From positions 930,001 through 994,000 of the forward strand of contig JAULSN010000009.1 of NCBI GenBank assembly GCA_033439765.1: a DNA stretch of 64,000 nt, given 5' to 3'. Position 1 is the stretch's first letter. Each line of letters starts with the position of its first letter. Made by a program: the position numbers and the translations under genes. The notes under the pieces were generated by a model. It saw only the letters and a program-made list of their open reading frames with translations. It did not search any database and had not been told where the DNA came from. Shown here piece by piece: positions 30,800 through 43,440 of the stretch. Origin of the DNA: Lasiosphaeria ovina (Eukaryota > Ascomycota > Sordariomycetes > Sordariales > Lasiosphaeriaceae).

Positions 30800-31480
30800 A
30801 TATGTCAGATTCTGGCTAATTTCTGACCAATTTCTGACTAGGCTCTAACACTCTTCACTGTTCGTGCCCTGACTTACGTATCAGACTATTAGGTTTAGTC
30901 TGCCTCAATAATACATGTTCCCCTGTTCCTCGGGGTTTCAAGCCATGCTAATTTGTGGACTACGCCAGTCTAGGACTTTGTCAATTTGGAGGCTGTTGGA
31001 TGCTGACCAGACTCTGACTCGTGCTTAGGCTCTGACAGATGTATTAGACCGGTTTTATACGACCGTAATCACTTCCGTGCCGGTTCTTCGGGACTGTGAG
31101 GCTAGTATATGGGTCCTACCAATTTAGAATTTTGTCAATTTGGGGGCTGCTGTTTTTCTGACTAAAATTCTGACCTATGCTTGGTTTCTGAACGGTGTGG
31201 TGTCTAAGGCCATTTTTTTTTTCGGCCCCGATAACTCTCATGCCCGTTCATCGGGTTTTTGGTAGCGTTTTATTCTAACCAGATTCTGACCTGTGCTTTA
31301 GTTTCTGAACGGTGTCTGAGGGCGATCTTTGTCGGTCTCGGCGACTTGAGTTTGAGAACCCTGCTGATTTGTGGGCCTGCCAGAATGGATCTGTCGTTTT
31401 CTGACCAGATTCTGACCCGTACTTGGGCTGAGACTTGCGCCTCAGGCCCGAGTCCTGGGGGTGTTGCCAATCTGGGGGCT
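30800..31480. repeat. Degenerate repeat array with TTCTGACCAGATTCTGACC core
   Basis: Units recur at irregular spacing (about 110-230 bp) near 30815, 31000, 31155, 31275 and 31400. Several also share GGTTTCTGAACGGTGT and TTTGTCAATTTGG(A/G)GGCTG. Confidence 0.7.
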
Positions 31481-32595
31481 GTAGGAAAAAGGGGCAGCTC
31501 GGCACGGAGTTCTGGTTGAAGTTTGTTCAAGGCAGATGAACGGTGAAGGGAAATGAGTGCTCAGGGGGACCCAGTGGAGCCCAAATAGCTGTAAAGAGAC
31601 TCTTCTTCCTCCTGCAAGGGAGCAGGGTGGGGCAGCGGGGAGTCAAGCCAACGTGCAGAGACTAGTTCTGTTGCAATTGGAACGGAGGCTGTCCCAACGG
31701 TGACTCCCACCTTCTTGGCATGTCGGGTTTGACTGTCCCCGCCCTCTCAGACATGTCAGGGATGACGTGCTCGTCGCCTCCGCTGTCAATTCCCGCCTCG
31801 CGATTTCCGAGACTCAGTGTAGATGCTCAATACTTCTTTTCCATTCCAAGGCATGCTCTGCCTAGTTTCTTGTGCAAGGTATCCTATGTGGTAGCAGTCC
31901 TCTTTCCATCACGGTCGCTGTTGGCCCTACTAGCCGCACTCCTAATGATTCTTTACTATGGTGTAGATAACTTGCTCACAGGGTTGGGAATTGAAGGGGT
32001 TGGGGGATCCACCAACATTCTGGCTCAGGCTTGCACGTCGCGGCTGCGGTGCGACGCTTTAAGCCTCAAACCAGCGACGCGACCAGCCAATCCGGTAGCT
32101 ACGTGACAGCAATGAAACTTGCGATGCATAAGGAACCACTGCAGGCGGAACACTGGACCAAGGTGTTCTGCCTCCCGCTTGATCATAGCAGGAAACTGGG
32201 CGCTGGCTCTGCGGGCCCTATTGGCTCTCTTGCACAGCTGCTTGCGAACGGCAGTTTGGTTGGACCTGGGCGTTCGTCCAAGATCAAGCCGGAGCGAACG
32301 GGGAGTTCCAACCCTCCCCTTCTCCCCCTTCTCCTCTTTTCCACGCCAATCCATTTTTTCCAGCTGCCTCCCGAACCCCCAATAGCTTGAAAAGCCTATT
32401 CATAAGAAGAGCAAAAAGGCCTTCGCACCCTGCTTCGCCGCCTGCCGCTCAACTTGATCATTTTGAAGCTTGCAGACTTTGGCACGTTTACATTCACGTA
32501 CTTTGTTCTTCACATTTGAGCAATATCTACTTTTTCCCAAACAAACATGAGGGCAATGAGTGGTAATAGGCCACAAGAGCCGGCACCGGGGCCTC
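31481..32595. other. No recognised gene
   Basis: Between the repeat array and the next gene. The last 250 bp (GC-rich, TTTTCCACGCCAATCC) may hold the promoter of the gene at 32596. Confidence 0.35.
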
Positions 32596-34067
32596 ATGCG
32601 GAATCTGCATGCAGTGATAGAAGTAAGTTTGTCCATATTCCGCGTCGATGATGTTCAATTCTGACTGATGCTGGCTGGCTGGGTATTGTAGTTGCAAGAA
32701 ATGGAAACCCGGATAAATCCGAATGGACTTTCTACAACCCCTCCGCGCCGAAAAACACCGGCGACAGCGACAGTTCAGTCCGCTCCTGCGACTCCTTCAG
32801 CGAACGACTCCGACTCCGACGAGGGTGACGAGGACGAAGACAAAGATGACGTGCCCCCTCTTTCGACCTCAACAAGTCTCAGCAGTCTCTCGGACCTCTC
32901 GGACCCCTATCGCAAGGATGCCGTCCCCTTTTGTTCAAACTGGGGTTTATCGGGCTTTTCTAAGAAAGCAGGAGACGAGGCCACCAATACGTACACTGAG
33001 CAGGACACTGCAGCACCCCTGGGCGTACAGCAGCATCCGCCTGTCAAGTGCACCGGCCTCTCTGAGCAACCGCCTCCCAAAGTCAAGACGAAGACGTTGT
33101 CGCTGGACGACAACACAGACATCACTGCCTTCCACATAAAGGGCAGCCACAACGAGGTCTACACGGCTCTCATGGACGGTGCTTTGAGGCTCACCGTGTC
33201 GTACCACGGCTCCTCTTTCCCCTGTGAGGATTGCGCAAAGATGGCCCGTCCCGTCACCCTGTCCCCGAGCCCCAGCGAGTGCACGACAGATCGTCAATTG
33301 GTTCATGACGACGCGCTAGAGGAAGAAATTCCTTTCCCATGGGCGTCTCCCGCATCGAAACAGGAAGAACATCCAGTTCATCCCCAAGCAGGTGGACTTC
33401 TTCAGAGAGCTCTTCCAAGCGGAATTTATTCCAGCGTTTAAGGGGTGTTTGCGGGAAGTTTGGAGACAGATGAACAGGCCTCCTTACCTTGCTGTTCCCA
33501 GACTCCAAGGCATTTTCCCAAATGCTGGACAAGCTGCTCCTTCCCCTGATCTCAGAAAATTTCCCCAGCATTCACCGTGATCTTCGCGAAAACGGGTGGC
33601 CCGACGCCCCCGTGACGCCCATGCATGACACGCAGGTTGACGGCGAGGACATGAGTCCAGAGGAAAAGCCTCACTGGTGGACTGCGAGTGTGGACCAGCA
33701 TCACTCCCGCTGGGTGGGCTACTCCGACAACAACGGCGGCGTGGAGAATGCGAGCAGCAGCAGCAATGATTGCGACTTCCATAGCAATGCTGAGAACGTC
33801 CCTGCATCACCTACCACTTCCATAGTGTCTCAGCTGCTCGGCCGGAAACGTCCGCGTTCGCACGAGGAGGAGTCTGTCTATTTTAAGAGTTCTGAGTCCA
33901 TCTACCTCCCAGCTCTGACTTGTGCCTCCGCTATCCTTTGGAAACCCACGTACCTTTCAGGTTCCACAATATCCCCCCCCCCCTTTTCCCAGCAACCTGT
34001 TGCCCTGGCATTTTCTTCTTCCCGCACCGGGTCGTGGGCCGTCTCAGCGCTACTAGCGCCGGGGTAA
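32596..34067 (+). CDS. Hypothetical multi-exon gene, acidic protein
   Basis: Exon 1 (32596-32622, MRNLHAVIE) ends at a consensus GTAAGT donor. Intron 32623-32691 (69 nt) has a CTGAC branch and a TATTGTAG acceptor. Exon 2 from 32692 stays in phase: LQEMETRINPNGLSTTPPRR, then an acidic stretch (NDSDSDEGDEDEDKDDVPPL) and TDITAFHIKGSHNEVYTALM, YHGSSFPCEDCAKMARP. Further exons in other frames follow: NIQFIPKQVDFFRELFQAEF (about 33360-33440) and, after a TTCCCAG acceptor near 33508, DSKAFSQMLDKLLLPLISEN with RKRPRSHEEESVYF. Their exact junctions are unresolved. No domain is recognised; the charged composition and the PRSHEEE part suggest a nuclear protein. Confidence 0.5.
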
Positions 34068-35349
34068 AAAAGTACATTTTCCCTCCGGGTACGCATCGAG
34101 ATGCAGCCACTGACTTCTATCCGCGTTATTTCCGGACTTGACCAAGTTTGCAAAGCCAGTAGTCTCGCGCCATTGTACGCGTCTCGGAGGTTGCAACAGG
34201 ACCAACGACAAGACAGCACCGGTGACGCGTGAGAGCACGACGCTTTTCTCTCCAATCGGACCCGCTGTACCACACACACTCTGGTGACCTCCATTCTGTC
34301 GGGACACTGGGAACAGCATGCCCCGTAACTAAAAACTTGGTGACTGGGACAGCGGAGATACACCTTGTACAGGTGCTTGCCAAGCCCGAGGATTGTGGCT
34401 TCCGGACGCATCCCGCTGCCTGATCAGCGCTATGTCTGATTCTATGATTGGTGCGAAACCTTGGTATGGGCAAACGATGGCTGCTTTTTTATACACCGGA
34501 GACGGTCGGATAATCCTTCAGATTAAGTAGGTGAGTGTTCCTTCTGCGGCCGGGGTCCATCTTTTTCCTTTTTGATCCCCCTCCATGTCGTAAGTCAAGA
34601 CGGGTGATACCATTCTCTATCGTCCTTCACCCACCCAGCCAATATGAAGCCGACGCTTATCGGGGCATGGTGTCTTGCCACAGTCCACACACCATGAAGT
34701 TCGCACCACGGCACAAGTCCGTCCTGGGCTTCACGCAATGCGATAGGTCTTTGACTGGTAAGAGGTACGGGGCGGACGACGAGGGGGAGATGTGGTTAAC
34801 CGTTGAAGAGCATCAAAAGCGTTACACAGTGTACTGGTTAGTGGGAGCAAAAACATGGGCAGGGCAAAACACAGGTGCATTGGGTGTATTACGGCCTTCT
34901 TAGTCCTCGTGTCGGGCGGTACATTCTGGTGCGATTACGGGCGTTTCCCTCTTTGGTGAGCCAATCACCGCTCGCGGTGGCTCAGTGATGTGGTTTCTCT
35001 TTTCACCAGTCAAAGCCCTCTGCCACTCTGCGCTAATCCTAACTTGGCTTAGTCTGTTGCCCGTTTCCGCATTGTGAACGACTCGACGGGTGACGAGGGC
35101 CACACAACCTAGCGCACAGGCATTTCTCTGCGAGTCATGTGGTGACTCCTCTTGGTGTCTGCCTGACGAATGAAATCTCCGCCAAGTCACTAGCCCAGCC
35201 GAATCCCTGTTTTGCCCGCCAAAAAACAATAGATTGATGGCCAACCCGCTCAACTTCAGATGGTCGGTCAAGCAGGCTCAACTGCGCCCGGCGCCCGGAC
35301 TCCTCCCCTCCCCCCCACCTCCAAACTTGGCCAAATTTTTACCTGCAAT
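34068..35349. other. No recognised gene
   Basis: Frames on both strands show no family signature. The 3' end leads into the 5' UTR of the next gene. Confidence 0.35.
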
Positions 35350-36668
35350 TGAGGCCATCGCCAATTCCACCACATACACCAAAACCGACCAAATCATCGT
35401 CAATTGAGCCACAACAACAACAACGCGATTTTATCGCTGCGCAAGTAAGTGCATCGCTTCATATTCAATCTACAACGCTAACTAGCAATAGAATGAGCGC
35501 GCGCGCCGATTTGGCCGTCGACGACGACCTTTTTACCTCACACCCGACATACGGGCTCCCTCAATAGGGACCAGGAAAATACCGGGGACAACGCCCCTAC
35601 GTAGTCGCAACGAACTATGAATGGCCTCACGGCACCGCTGCCAAATTGGAAGAGATAGAGGCGCTACATCAGCCTTCATTACTTCGCCCCTTTGCCGGAC
35701 CGAATGGTGTCCAGTTGTGTAACGACCCCTTTTCCGACCTTCGGATGACCACGCTGTCGCCAGAGGCCTTCGAGCAGCTGAAGAAGTTGTCGGAAGGAAA
35801 GCACTGGTTCTTTGCGTAGTTTGTCATATTCGGGGACCAGTGCTTCGTACCCGGCACGTCCGGGCCCGAGAACGATGATTACGTTCGTTCGGACTCCTGG
35901 GGAACATTTCGCAGGAGGATACAGGACCCCACTAATATGTTGACGAACTTCCAACAGTGCGAGCGTGCCCATCAAGCTCGATTTGGAAGGGCTGGGGGAC
36001 ACCTGTCTCTGCGGCAACTTAGTCATCATTGGCGGCGCGAACTGCGTATCGGTACAACAGAAGGTCCAAGCAGCCCTGGGCAGGCTCAACGAGGCCGGTG
36101 TCCGCATAGACGTTCAACGCTCAATCACGTCGGCAAAAAGCCTCGAGAACGTGTGCGGCCGGGATTCGGGGCGCCGAGTCCTGAAACCGTCGAATGTCCT
36201 TGATATCTTCCGCCGGTTGCGGCCGACATCGACGCGCCACAATATAGATCTGCTCTATCTCCTCGACACGCTATATTCGGTCTGGTCGGCGTACGCGCTC
36301 CCGAGATTAGGAAGACCCGCGCGTCTCTGGGCGACATGCTCCGGAACGCTCAAGCCCTTCTGGAAATGAGCTTCGAACAAGATTGTCCATATATCACCTT
36401 CGAAACCTGTCTGAGTAGTAACGGGCGGAAGATGGCCATTTGGGCCTTCGCTTCGGAGCATGATCCATAGAACCCGAGACTCCGACAGGAAGAACTTCAT
36501 CTCTACCCGTTGATGGGGCCCATTGTCGAAGACTTGCTACCTTACACCTCACGCCCCGAGTACATAGAGGATCACCGTCACATTCGCGCTGCTTGTCAAG
36601 CCATAGCGTACCTCCGCTGCTTTAAAAGGAAGTTCCCTCTGGTTCGCGCCCTCCCAGACCGTCTCTAA
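35350..36668 (+). pseudogene. Unidentified gene with 5' intron and CAG-to-TAG-type stops
   Basis: A leader (CAA repeats at 35410-35425) is followed by a textbook intron, 35445-35491 (GTAAGT, GCTAAC branch, AATAG). ATG 35493 opens MSARADLAVDDDLFTSHPTY. The frame continues past TAG 35565 as KYRGQRPYVVATNYEWPHGT and LSPEAFEQLKKLSEGKHWFF, then past TAG 35817 as FVIFGDQCFVPGTSGPENDD. A frame change occurs near 35960-36320 (IKLDLEGLGDTCLCGNLVII). The original frame returns as LLEMSFEQDCPYITFETCLS, has TAG 36468, and ends PLVRALPDRL with TAA 36666. At least two of the three TAGs are plausible CAG-to-TAG changes. The family is not recognised. Confidence 0.5.
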
Positions 36669-38978
36669 ACTCATCCACCACGGACCGTTATAGGATAATT
36701 CTTATCTATCATACGAAAACAGCTGGCTGAAGAGTATTAATCTTCTCCCGCTGAAGCCCCACCCCTCGCCTCTGCACGTGCTCTTCGATCCCGCCTTCCA
36801 GACACAAGAATGCTTCTCCAGCGTGTATGCCTGCCTAACAAATCCCGAATTCTTGCGCCAAGACAGCCTGAGCAAGCCAAGATCGCAAGCAACCCAACAG
36901 AAAGCCAGGCGAGGAATCGTGGTGAAGAGAGGCAATTCGAGGGCTCGGAGATAAAAGGGCAGACGGGGGCGATGCCAATGGTCGTGTCTGTGGAGGACTA
37001 ATAAGACAGCAGACACGCTGGACATGGGCGACACTTGGGGCAACACGGCAGTAAGACAATTTTATTTTCCTCTAAACTTGTATACAGGTCCAGCTAGCGA
37101 CACTCGGGGGGCAGCATAAAAGGGGTTGAAGATGCTGCATGCTGCCTTAACATACTACAGACTTTTCCCACCGTAACATTCTCCTCTCCCGAGACCTCGT
37201 GACTGCACGTAGAAGAAATGACGCAGCGTAGACCAACATTTCTCCCTCTCCCGCACAGCAAGCGTTGTTGTGGCCCTACCTCGTAGAACCGTAGCAGACC
37301 CCATCCATCCCCCCTGGAAAATGGTGGGCAGAGAGAAGAAAGACAAGAGGGGGGCCAGAAAACCCCTCAAACATGGGGTGGTGTGGGCCAAGCAGATGCA
37401 CATGGTCATTTTCTGCGCGCACGAGTCCGAATCTCACCCAATATAACCGAGTGAGTCATGTTTTGTGTTTCCACCAGTCTGACAAAAAATCGCGCAGGTA
37501 ATAATTACCACCGCAGCGGCGAACAGGGGCGGCTGAGAAAATTTTCATGGACAAGTAATAAGCCCGCGCCAGCTGCAGCCACCTGCGGCACGAACTGCGG
37601 CTGTGGGACGATGGGCGGGAGCGGGTGCGCGTTCCGATTTGCGCGTCCCAGGCTACCCATTCACCAACCCAACGCGTGCCGTGCTGCTCCATGCGTTGCC
37701 GCTGATGAGACGCGCAAGGCCGCCCTCCACAACGAGGGGGCTCGCTGGTTCTCTTGTAGCTGGTGAAGATTTTTGCGTTTTGATACGATGAATGACTCGC
37801 AAGATCTGCTTTCTAAAGGAGGGTTCCTTTCAACAAGCCCCGTATCTCCAAGACGATCTCTGCCCCCCTCGTTCTTTGGATGTGTTATTGTCATCATTGT
37901 CAGTGACCGTGGAATGAGCGGGTAGTGCTGTCTGAGAAGTCTGAGGAGTGCTGGATGTACCATTGCGCTCATCCGACTGTAGATTTCGCGCTGATGACTC
38001 AGGTCTCGACTCTTTTTTTGGCCGGCAGGACGCTTCCTTAGCTTGGCAGTGTTTTTGTTCGTGCTTCGACTGATTCCGAGGCACCCAGCAGCACTCACCA
38101 CCGTCACCCCAAGCCCCTAAAGACATTGTTCTTGGGTGGAGTGGCCGCCGGAATACCGTGTGTAGATGAGGGCCAGAGGGCATAGATGCATCAGCACATA
38201 AACAGTCAGCCCCATAGACGCGTGAGTCCATAATATAAGCAGGGAGTCGGGAACAGAATCAGGAACAGAAAACATCCAGCCAGTCTCCAGGCCCGTTGCC
38301 TCTCTTCGGTGAGTGTCAAACTGCAACACCTTGCAATTGACAGAACGCCAAGACGTCGCCCTTTGCTAAGTCGCTCGCCCTTCCAACCTGGCACATCGAC
38401 CAACCAGCGGCTGAATACTAGGTCGGCGGGGTGTGTCGGCTCTCATCACCCGTCCTCTGCCACGAATCCCTGCAGACGCGCTCACGCATAGCGCAATTAC
38501 GGTTGCCCCCACCCCCGACCGCGCTGGGTCGGTCCCGCAGAACACCCTTGCGTCGCCTTGCCCAATGCTTGACACCATTCATTGTTTGGCCGCTTCTCGA
38601 CTGATGATCATCACCCCATCTACCCAGCACAGCGACAGTGCGTGTCATAACTGCATGTCTAACGGGACACTACGGCACAGAGGGAGAAAAATGAATCAAG
38701 TTTGGACGATCGGGGACGTAAACGGTCAAGTATTGCTCCGGACCCCAGCTCTTCCCGACTCCAGCTTTTGTTCCCCTGGTCCCCTAGTCTTCTCCAGACG
38801 CCAGCCAATCTCACAGGACCGGCCAGGATTCCTACCATCGGAATTCCAATTTAGGAGTTGATCACGCGTTTTCATTGTTCGTTATTTCTCATGAAAGCTT
38901 CGATATCGAACTTCTCCATATTATTCATAGGTATATTGGGTACTGGAGGTTCTGGAAAGATGGTCGTTTTGGAACTGC
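36669..38978. other. No recognised gene
   Basis: About 2.3 kb with only short, unassignable frames on both strands; no repeats stand out. Confidence 0.4.
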
Positions 38979-40993
38979 TCAGGTCGCTGTGGGAAAGCGA
39001 TGCTGCAGCTGATTATCCACCAAATAATGCTGTTGCTGATTCGGTCCTAGGTTCGGGGCGCCCTGCGCTGGTGGCTGAGCTTGTGCCTGACCGGTAGCCT
39101 GTTCCTGGAAGACCTGCGCTTGCTGTGGTGCTGGCAGTCGCATTTGTTGTATTTGCTGTTGTGCTAGCAGTTTGTGCTTGCTCTGGTTTTATAGCGGTAA
39201 TCTTTGTGGATTCTGCGCCCTACATTCGCAGGCCTCTGCCAATCAAGCAGCCGCATCTGCTCATGCATCGTTTGCTGCGGGCCAATGGGAGGCGGCTGCA
39301 CCAAACTATCATGGCCTGTGTTTATCAAGGGCGTGAGCATTGTAAGTTCGATATAGTGTCAGACATGCACTTACGTTTAGCTGCAATCACAGATTGGTCC
39401 TCTGTTGGTTTCCGCTTGGCTGGTGATCTTGCACTTGCTATCCCTGCCGGTGTTGAGTGAGACTCTGGCAAGATAGCTAACACGGGGACCCGGCTTGGGC
39501 TTTCGCGACACTGACACCGGTCGACGCGACGGAAAGGGATGCGCTGCTCTAGGTTGCTTAACTTACTTCTCGGGAAAAGCTGGCGTCAACACAGGCTCAG
39601 CGCCGAGCTGATGAACTGGGGCAATTCGCTGAACTGGCGCGACTTCTTGCAGCAAGCCAGGTAGTGTTGGAAGTCCAGAAAGCACCGGTTGGTTTTTGGC
39701 TGTTACTGGCAACCTAGCTCCGTCACCAGACGGCTGCAGCGGAGCTGGGATAGTCGTGCCAACGGGCTTGTCATCGAAGGTGAAATCCGAAGAGTCAAAT
39801 TTATCCTCCAGGCTCAAGTGTCCATCGTCCATGGGTGGATCCTCTACGGATTCCACAGATGCGTGTACAGAGTCTTCGGGGCGAGGGCGTCGGTAAACCC
39901 GCGGCATTGCGTTGAACATAGACCTGACTGTTCACCGTGACAGCACGCCGAGAATTGGCTGTCAGAGGCGAATAGTGCTTGAACTTTACCTCTGGGGCAC
40001 TCCTTATCACGCTGCTTCTGGGTGGCCCAGGGCTGGATGAGAAGGCTCCATTCGTTGGCAGGTTGTCCGGGGCAGGCTGATAGCGGGGATGCGAATATGG
40101 TGAATTTGGTGACGGCTGTTGCCGTGAACCGCCCCAGGGCATGGCATTCAAAAAAAAGGCAGTAGCACTGGGCCCCTGGATGCTCTGGAGGTAGACCAAG
40201 TTGTACATTTGCGAGTTTTGCATTTCCGCCATCTTCCATGGCTGCATCCCACCACCGACGAATCCAATGGGCTGGTTGAAGGGTGCCATTGTTGCGGGAT
40301 GGGCGGGGAAACCTGCGCACAAAGATCAGTAGGCTTGCGCGCTCTGAGGGAAAGCCCGTAGCTACCTGGACCAGCTGGACCACAGTAACCGGAGTAGAAC
40401 GGCGGCAGCTGCTGTCGAGTGAGCCATTGTGATTGCGGAGCCAAAGGCAGACTCCTTGGATTTGTCGAGCGGTAATTCATCTGCCACGTCGCTGTGTTGA
40501 ACGTGGGAAATGCGTCTGGGCAGTGTCTTGCGTTGCCTGTTTGAACGTCTTCGTGAATGGGTTGTCCTGTCTGAGCATCTTTATACTGGGTGTCCAGCTC
40601 AACCACCGGGACAACATTGGCTGTAGCTGGTGGTTCCCATTCTGGGTGACTGGACTTGGTAGTCCGGGCCGGACTGACAGGTCGGCTAACAGGTCGGTCG
40701 CAGCTGTCAGGGACTCCAGGGCGCAGGGCAGGCAGGTCAGTCGAAGACTGCCGAGAAAATGTGACTGAGCACACTTTCGGCTCACAGGGCAATTTAACAA
40801 CGCTTTTGCAGCTGTCAACGACAGCGGCAGTTATGGCCGGGCTGACAGGGAGTAGCTGGTCGGCAGGAAAAGAAGCTACCGTGCCCTCACGGTTGACAGG
40901 GCTGTCAGACTTGACAGGCTTGTCGGACTTGACTACGTTGACAGGGCGGCTCTGCCCCCGTCTCACAACCATTAACTCACTTTCGAGCCGCAT
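38979..40993 (-). CDS. Gln/Pro-rich multi-exon hypothetical protein
   Basis: ATG at 40993 opens MRLESELMVVRRGQSRPVNV with repeated PVN/PVK/PVS motifs, to YCGPAGPG. Intron 40313-40365 (53 nt) splits Gly. Exon 2 begins FPAHPATMAPFNQPIGFVGG, MQPWKMAEMQNSQMYNLVYL. A frame change near 39930 (short intron or frameshift) leads to SVHASVESVEDPPMDDGHLS, SSDFTFDDKPVGTTIPAPLQ and ends at a GTAAGT donor near 39567. Intron 39316-39374 (59 nt, GTAAGT...ACACAG) is clear. The last exon is Gln-rich (QQQIQQMRLPAPQQAQVFQE, NQQQHYLVDNQLQHRFPTAT) with TGA at 38979. The composition suggests a transcription-related or RNA-binding scaffold; no domain is recognised. Its 5' part shares the RPVSRPVSPART motif with the dispersed repeats at 18320 and 58240. 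Confidence 0.55.
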
Positions 40994-40999
40994 ATGGTA

Positions 41000-42308
41000 G
41001 CTGCTACTTCTGCTCCAGCTTTCTCCTAACTCTCTCCCTCTACCCTAGAGTCACAGTTGTTTAAAGGGAAGCGAAAGGAGATGGGAAAATGATGCAGCCT
41101 CTTCCCACCAATCAGGAGATAAGAAGGCCATCAGTCAGGGCGTGGCGGCCCTGCGGCCTCGGGCGGAACTTCTGAGCGGCCTCGGGCGTCGCAACTGAGC
41201 AGGAGCTAACCTAATAGTGTAAATACGGCGGGGACTGTTATACGCGGTTCATATCCATCGCGTCGGGAGGCCCAGTTGCCTGCCCTACAACGTTCGTGGG
41301 GATTTCTGGAAACGTGATTGGCAAACGAAACCCGTGAAAGCGGCTGGCAGCTTGGCAATTTGTGTAATAGTTAGTCCCTGGCAAACGAGATTGACTTTGA
41401 GAAAACAGCAGCGGCTGGAACGCTGATTCACTGGCGACTGAAGACCGTGTTGCGCGTACCATCAGTCGTTCGCACGTGGGGTTGACTGCCATATGCTCCT
41501 TGTTGTGCCTCAGCCTGACGAGGCTGAGGCGAATGCGCCCTTGTGAACGTACATCAATCGTTTCGCCGCTTGCTTTTGCGTCCAAGGCCTGACGGAGGTG
41601 AACTCGATCTCAGCCACGAGGGGCGGCCGGAGCGCCATCGCGCAGTAAACATTTCCTCACTGTCGAACGCGAGCGGAATATTGATCCCAGCGCTTGCTTT
41701 GCTGGGCTCCAGTGTTGGCCTTGTCCGTTGGTGGTCTCGATCACGGGATACGGCGCCACACCCACACCACACAACACACAGGTGCACGACGCGATGCACG
41801 ACGCGATGCACGCTTGACCACAGCACGCCTCCATGAGGGACGGCGAACCGCCGGAAACGCCAGAGCGTATGGAAATCACTGTGATACCGTAGCATCCGAC
41901 CTCGTGTTGGAGTTGCTGGCTCTCTTGCCGCAAAGTAGCGCTCGTGGCGCCAGTCCTCGACGGCGCAAAGAAGTCTGTCCGAAAGGAGTCTGAGATGCCC
42001 TGCACGCAACAGACCCTGTTTCTGTTTCTCTCCACGATTTAGCTTTCGTGCTTGTGACTAAGAATCGAACACGCTAGGTTCGAGTGAACGATCCCATGCG
42101 TACGGAGTCGGCTTTCGATCCCCTCCGTTCCAGGCCCAACCGGAACGGAGAGATAGAAACGGCCGTCGGAGAGAACGGCAGAAACAGGAGCCAACCGCCT
42201 ATCAATGATATACCCCAAGCGCCTTGACCAAGCCCTCTCCTCTCGTCGCCTCTGATTACCTCATATATCGACAATTAGCTGTGGACACATTCCATCCAGC
42301 TCTTCGCC
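41000..42308. other. No recognised gene
   Basis: Contains a short tandem GCACGACGCGAT repeat at about 41783-41812. The minus frame ending at 41238 (LRHNKEHMAVNPTCERLMVR) has no ATG or family. Confidence 0.35.
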
Positions 42309-43440
42309 ATGTCGTCCCCAAGTCAAAGTGAGACCCCCAAGTCCAAGGACGACGACTTTGTAAGGAACAGCATCCGATCACCGTGTAAGACGGATTGTCG
42401 CTGACAGTGAAGGCGTCCGATTAACGAGGATACGAAGTACTTCTATTGCGATAAGTACGACCAGTGTCGAAAAGAATGGCAAGGTTCTGACCTCTGAAGT
42501 TATGTCGTACAATGGTTGTGGTTGATGGGACTCTCTATCATGCCCCCTATTGACATGACCATTGGGACCAAGGTGGTCAATCTCTGTACTGGTCCGGGCT
42601 GGTGGGCGAAGTACGTCATGCGCCTAGGGTCCCCAGCTTCTTCTCAACTCCCTCCTGACAACGGCACGACAGCGCCATGAGCATCGTTCATCCTAACGTC
42701 GAAGTTATTGGAATAGATAGCTGGGCGTCTGAAGAGTTTAGAGAACGTCCCAATTGCCGTTTTCAACTCGGCGACTTGAACCAGCCATGGGAGATGCCAT
42801 CGAACACCAGCGATTTCATATTTGCCAGCCAGCTTGGGTGGGTTGCTCGCCAGTGGAACATCCTGCTCCATGACATCCATAACCACCTTGCACCGGGAGG
42901 GTGGCTCGAAATACACGACTGGTCGGTTTACCTTCGCGAATCCCAGCGGGCAAGGCTCAGTCTGGAGTCACAAATACCAGGGCACGAAGCGGTCGGTCAA
43001 TGGCTTAACATCACACCGAGGATCTTCACGATCTGACGCAGAGGACCACCTGGGACATCGAAATGACTGAGCCAAATGACGGATACGAGACTCACCTCAA
43101 AGCGGCCGGCTTCGTGAACATCAAGGTCTACCGACGAAAGACATCTCGTAGCATACGCCTATGGCATCATATATGGTTCTACATTAAGGCCTGTCTACGT
43201 TGCTATTACCTCGAGGATGCGAGGTTACATTTGGTTCGTCAGATTCTGCGGCAGTCCGCTTCGAAGGACGTCGACGCTAAGGCTTGGGCAGATCATTGGA
43301 AAGGCGTTGCGCCTTTTGCCGGCGAAGACTTACGATTCTTCATTCAGTACGCTCTGCTGGTTAGCGACATCCGCGTTGGTTGTTCCTCCCTCCTTGGACG
43401 AGCGGAACGCGCTGATCTGCTGGCAGAGATCCCCAGATGA
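42309..43440 (+). pseudogene. LaeA-like SAM-dependent methyltransferase (one frameshift)
   Basis: ATG 42309 (MSSPSQSETPKSKDDDF) is followed by intron 42361-42407. Exon 2 contains NEDTKYFYCDKYDQCRKEWQ but starts with an in-frame TGA (CGA-to-TGA possible). Motif I region: VVNLCTGPGWWA, then intron 42611-42674 (GTACGT...ACGACAG), then SIVHPNVEVIGIDSW (motif post-I), FRERPNCRFQLGDLNQPWEM, DFIFASQLG and NHLAPGGWLEIHDW. A frameshift near 43014 joins to DLHDLTQRTTWDIEMTEPND and GYETHLKAAGFVNIKVYRR. These are the motifs of fungal LaeA/TAM-type methyltransferases, linked to secondary metabolism regulation. The C-terminal extension to 43440 (LWHHIWFYIKACLRCYYLED) is unrelated and may be another joined piece. 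Confidence 0.7.

Noticed and set aside
30033..31480. CRISPR-like spaced repeats
   Set aside because: Units are long, degenerate and irregularly spaced, no cas genes are present, and the genome is eukaryotic.
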